Shown here: positions 5,069 to 6,257 of the stretch, in pieces
Position numbering within the stretch: the first letter of the stretch is position 1
How the letters are laid out: each line of letters opens with the position of its first letter
Source: Phycisphaeraceae bacterium
GTDB lineage: Bacteria > Planctomycetota > Phycisphaerae > Phycisphaerales > Phycisphaeraceae
Direction: 5' to 3'
DNA length: 6,257 nucleotides
Assembly: GCA_020850375.1 (NCBI GenBank)
Contig: JADZET010000135.1
Coordinates: 1-6,257, forward strand
Notes under the pieces: generated by a model
What the model saw: the letters and a program-made list of their open reading frames with translations, nothing else
Told to the model about the DNA's origin: nothing
Databases searched by the model: none
Made by a program: the position numbers and the translations under genes

Positions 5069-5142
5069 GACCCCGTCGGGCCACGGAAGCCAGTAGGGAT
5101 GTGAGGCGCGGGCTGGGACCGCTATCTTTTGCGTGGTGCGCT

Positions 5143-6257
5143 ATGGCAGAGGCTTATTCATCGAAGCAGCGTTACCTCGAGGCGCGTCGGAAGGGATATC
5201 CGCGGACGGATGACCGGGCGGGCGCAGCTTCCGCGGAGCGGGACAAGGACAAGCCTTCGGCGGACAAGCTCAGACGGCGGCGCTATCTTCGTCGGTACGC
5301 GGGATGGCTTCGGCCGTACGCGCTGGGGCTGGGCGGGATCTTCGCCCTGGCGATGGTGGGCGTGGCGGTGTCGGTGCTCAACCCGGTGCTGTCGCAGCGG
5401 ATCATCGACCAGGGGGTGCTGCCGGCGGATCTGACGCTGGAGGCAAGGTTGCATCGGCTGGCGTACTACGGGATGGGGATGGTGGTGCTGGCGGTGGTGG
5501 GGCTGACGGTCGAGATGACGCGGATGTACTGGCGGAGCGTGCTCGAGGCGCGGATGATCTTCCGCATCCGTCAGAGGTTGTTCGACCAGATGCTGAGCCT
5601 GCCGTTGACCGAGCTGGCGGAGATGAAGACGGGGGGGATCGTGTCGCGGCTGTCGGGGGACCTGGACCAGGCGACGAACCTGGTGGAGGTGGGGCTGCTT
5701 CGGCCGGTGGTGGCGGCGGTGCAGGCGGCGGCGGGGTTCGTGATCATCTTTGTGTGGAACTGGCGCTTGGCGGTGGGGCTGGCGGTGATCCTGCCGATGC
5801 TGATGTCGCTGCACCTAGTGTACATCCGTCGGATCCGGCCGATCTATCGGTCGAACCGGGAGGATCGGTCGCGGATCGACGGCCGAGTGACCGAGACGTT
5901 CGGGGGGATCCGGGTGGTGCGGAGTTTTCGGCGCGAGCCACGCGAGAACGTGGACTACGCGTTCGGGCACCACACGGTGATCCGCAAGAGCCTGCACGCG
6001 CAGCGGCTGGAGCTGACGGTGTCGATCGGGTGGCATCTCTTGATGCCGGCGACGCTGATCACGATCCTGTGGTACGGCGGGTATCTGGTGGCGACGGGGC
6101 ACGCGACGGTGGGGCAGCTCTTTGCGTTCCAGTGGTATCTGTTCCTGCTGATCGAGCCGGTGCTGCGGATCGTCGAGTCGATCAGCCAGACGCAGCGGTC
6201 GCTGGCGGCGATGGAGCGGGTGTTTGACGTGTTCGAGAAGCCGATCGACAAGCCCGA
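5143..6257 (+). CDS. ABC exporter, permease domain (3'-truncated by window edge)
   Basis: This is the membrane half of a type IV (B-family) ABC exporter, a protein that uses ATP to export lipids, drugs or peptides across the inner membrane. The frame runs open to the window end, giving 371 residues; the ATP-binding domain with Walker A, ABC signature and Walker B would follow. Residues 1-50 are a charged cytoplasmic N-terminus rich in Arg, Lys and Asp. Six membrane helices are visible near 57-80, 107-126, 184-204, 207-227, 292-314 and 324-345. Family landmarks are NPVLSQRIIDQGVL (80-93), FRIRQRLFDQMLSLPL (140-155), MKTGGIVSRLSGDLDQ (161-176), and ETFGGIRVVRSFRRE (251-265) of the second coupling region. 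QRSLAAMERVFDVFE (351-365) is the linker entering the ATPase domain. The ATG at 5143 has no clear ribosome site; an in-frame GTG at 5101 is an alternative. The substrate cannot be told from this half. Confidence 0.93.
   Translation, partial: MAEAYSSKQRYLEARRKGYPRTDDRAGAASAERDKDKPSADKLRRRRYLRRYAGWLRPYALGLGGIFALAMVGVAVSVLNPVLSQRIIDQGVLPADLTLEARLHRLAYYGMGMVVLAVVGLTVEMTRMYWRSVLEARMIFRIRQRLFDQMLSLPLTELAEMKTGGIVSRLSGDLDQATNLVEVGLLRPVVAAVQAAAGFVIIFVWNWRLAVGLAVILPMLMSLHLVYIRRIRPIYRSNREDRSRIDGRVTETFGGIRVVRSFRREPRENVDYAFGHHTVIRKSLHAQRLELTVSIGWHLLMPATLITILWYGGYLVATGHATVGQLFAFQWYLFLLIEPVLRIVESISQTQRSLAAMERVFDVFEKPIDKP

Noticed and set aside
5304..6227. 307-residue + strand frame inside the ABC exporter
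   Set aside because: Gly/Ala/Asp-rich shadow in a different frame; the frame from 5143 shows six membrane helices and ABC exporter motifs.

Overview
The window looks like a piece of a GC-rich bacterial chromosome carrying housekeeping genes. The S2, EF-Ts and L21 proteins are recognisably bacterial but divergent. S2 has a long low-complexity tail and EF-Ts has an altered second signature. Together with the N-terminal domain of the SGNH hydrolase, this suggests Planctomycetota, perhaps Phycisphaerae. That placement is an impression from sequence style, not a proven assignment. I see no mobile element, CRISPR array, tRNA, rRNA or phage gene.

Layout: (1) Positions 1-1803 hold the classic rpsB-tsf translation operon on the + strand. 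rpsB is cut at its 5' end by the window edge. A perfect 9-bp hairpin lies between the two genes, and a strong intrinsic terminator closes the unit. A short C-rich repeated stretch lies between the tsf stop and that terminator. (2) Positions 1822-3299 on the - strand hold rplU (ribosomal protein L21), its own intrinsic terminator, and then an SGNH/GDSL hydrolase gene whose start is only about 26 bases past the terminator tail. rpmA (L27), the usual partner of rplU, is not there. (3) Positions 3300-3438 are a divergent intergenic region between rplU and a + strand gene for a zinc-ligand-poor medium-chain dehydrogenase (MDR). (4) A UUCG-capped hairpin separates the MDR gene from a YbhB-type PEBP-family gene. 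(5) From 5143 an ABC exporter begins; its membrane domain is complete or nearly so, but the ATPase domain lies beyond the window.

Only rpsB and tsf clearly work together, both in translation. The hydrolase, dehydrogenase, PEBP protein and ABC exporter have no evident shared pathway, and the spacing and hairpins suggest mostly separate transcription units.

I found no convincing new system. The observations most worth a second look are the orphan rplU with a downstream gene starting at its terminator, the hairpin in the rpsB-tsf gap, the UUCG hairpin without a U-tract, the non-canonical active sites of the hydrolase and dehydrogenase, and a G-over-C bias at silent sites that follows the physical strand and not gene direction.
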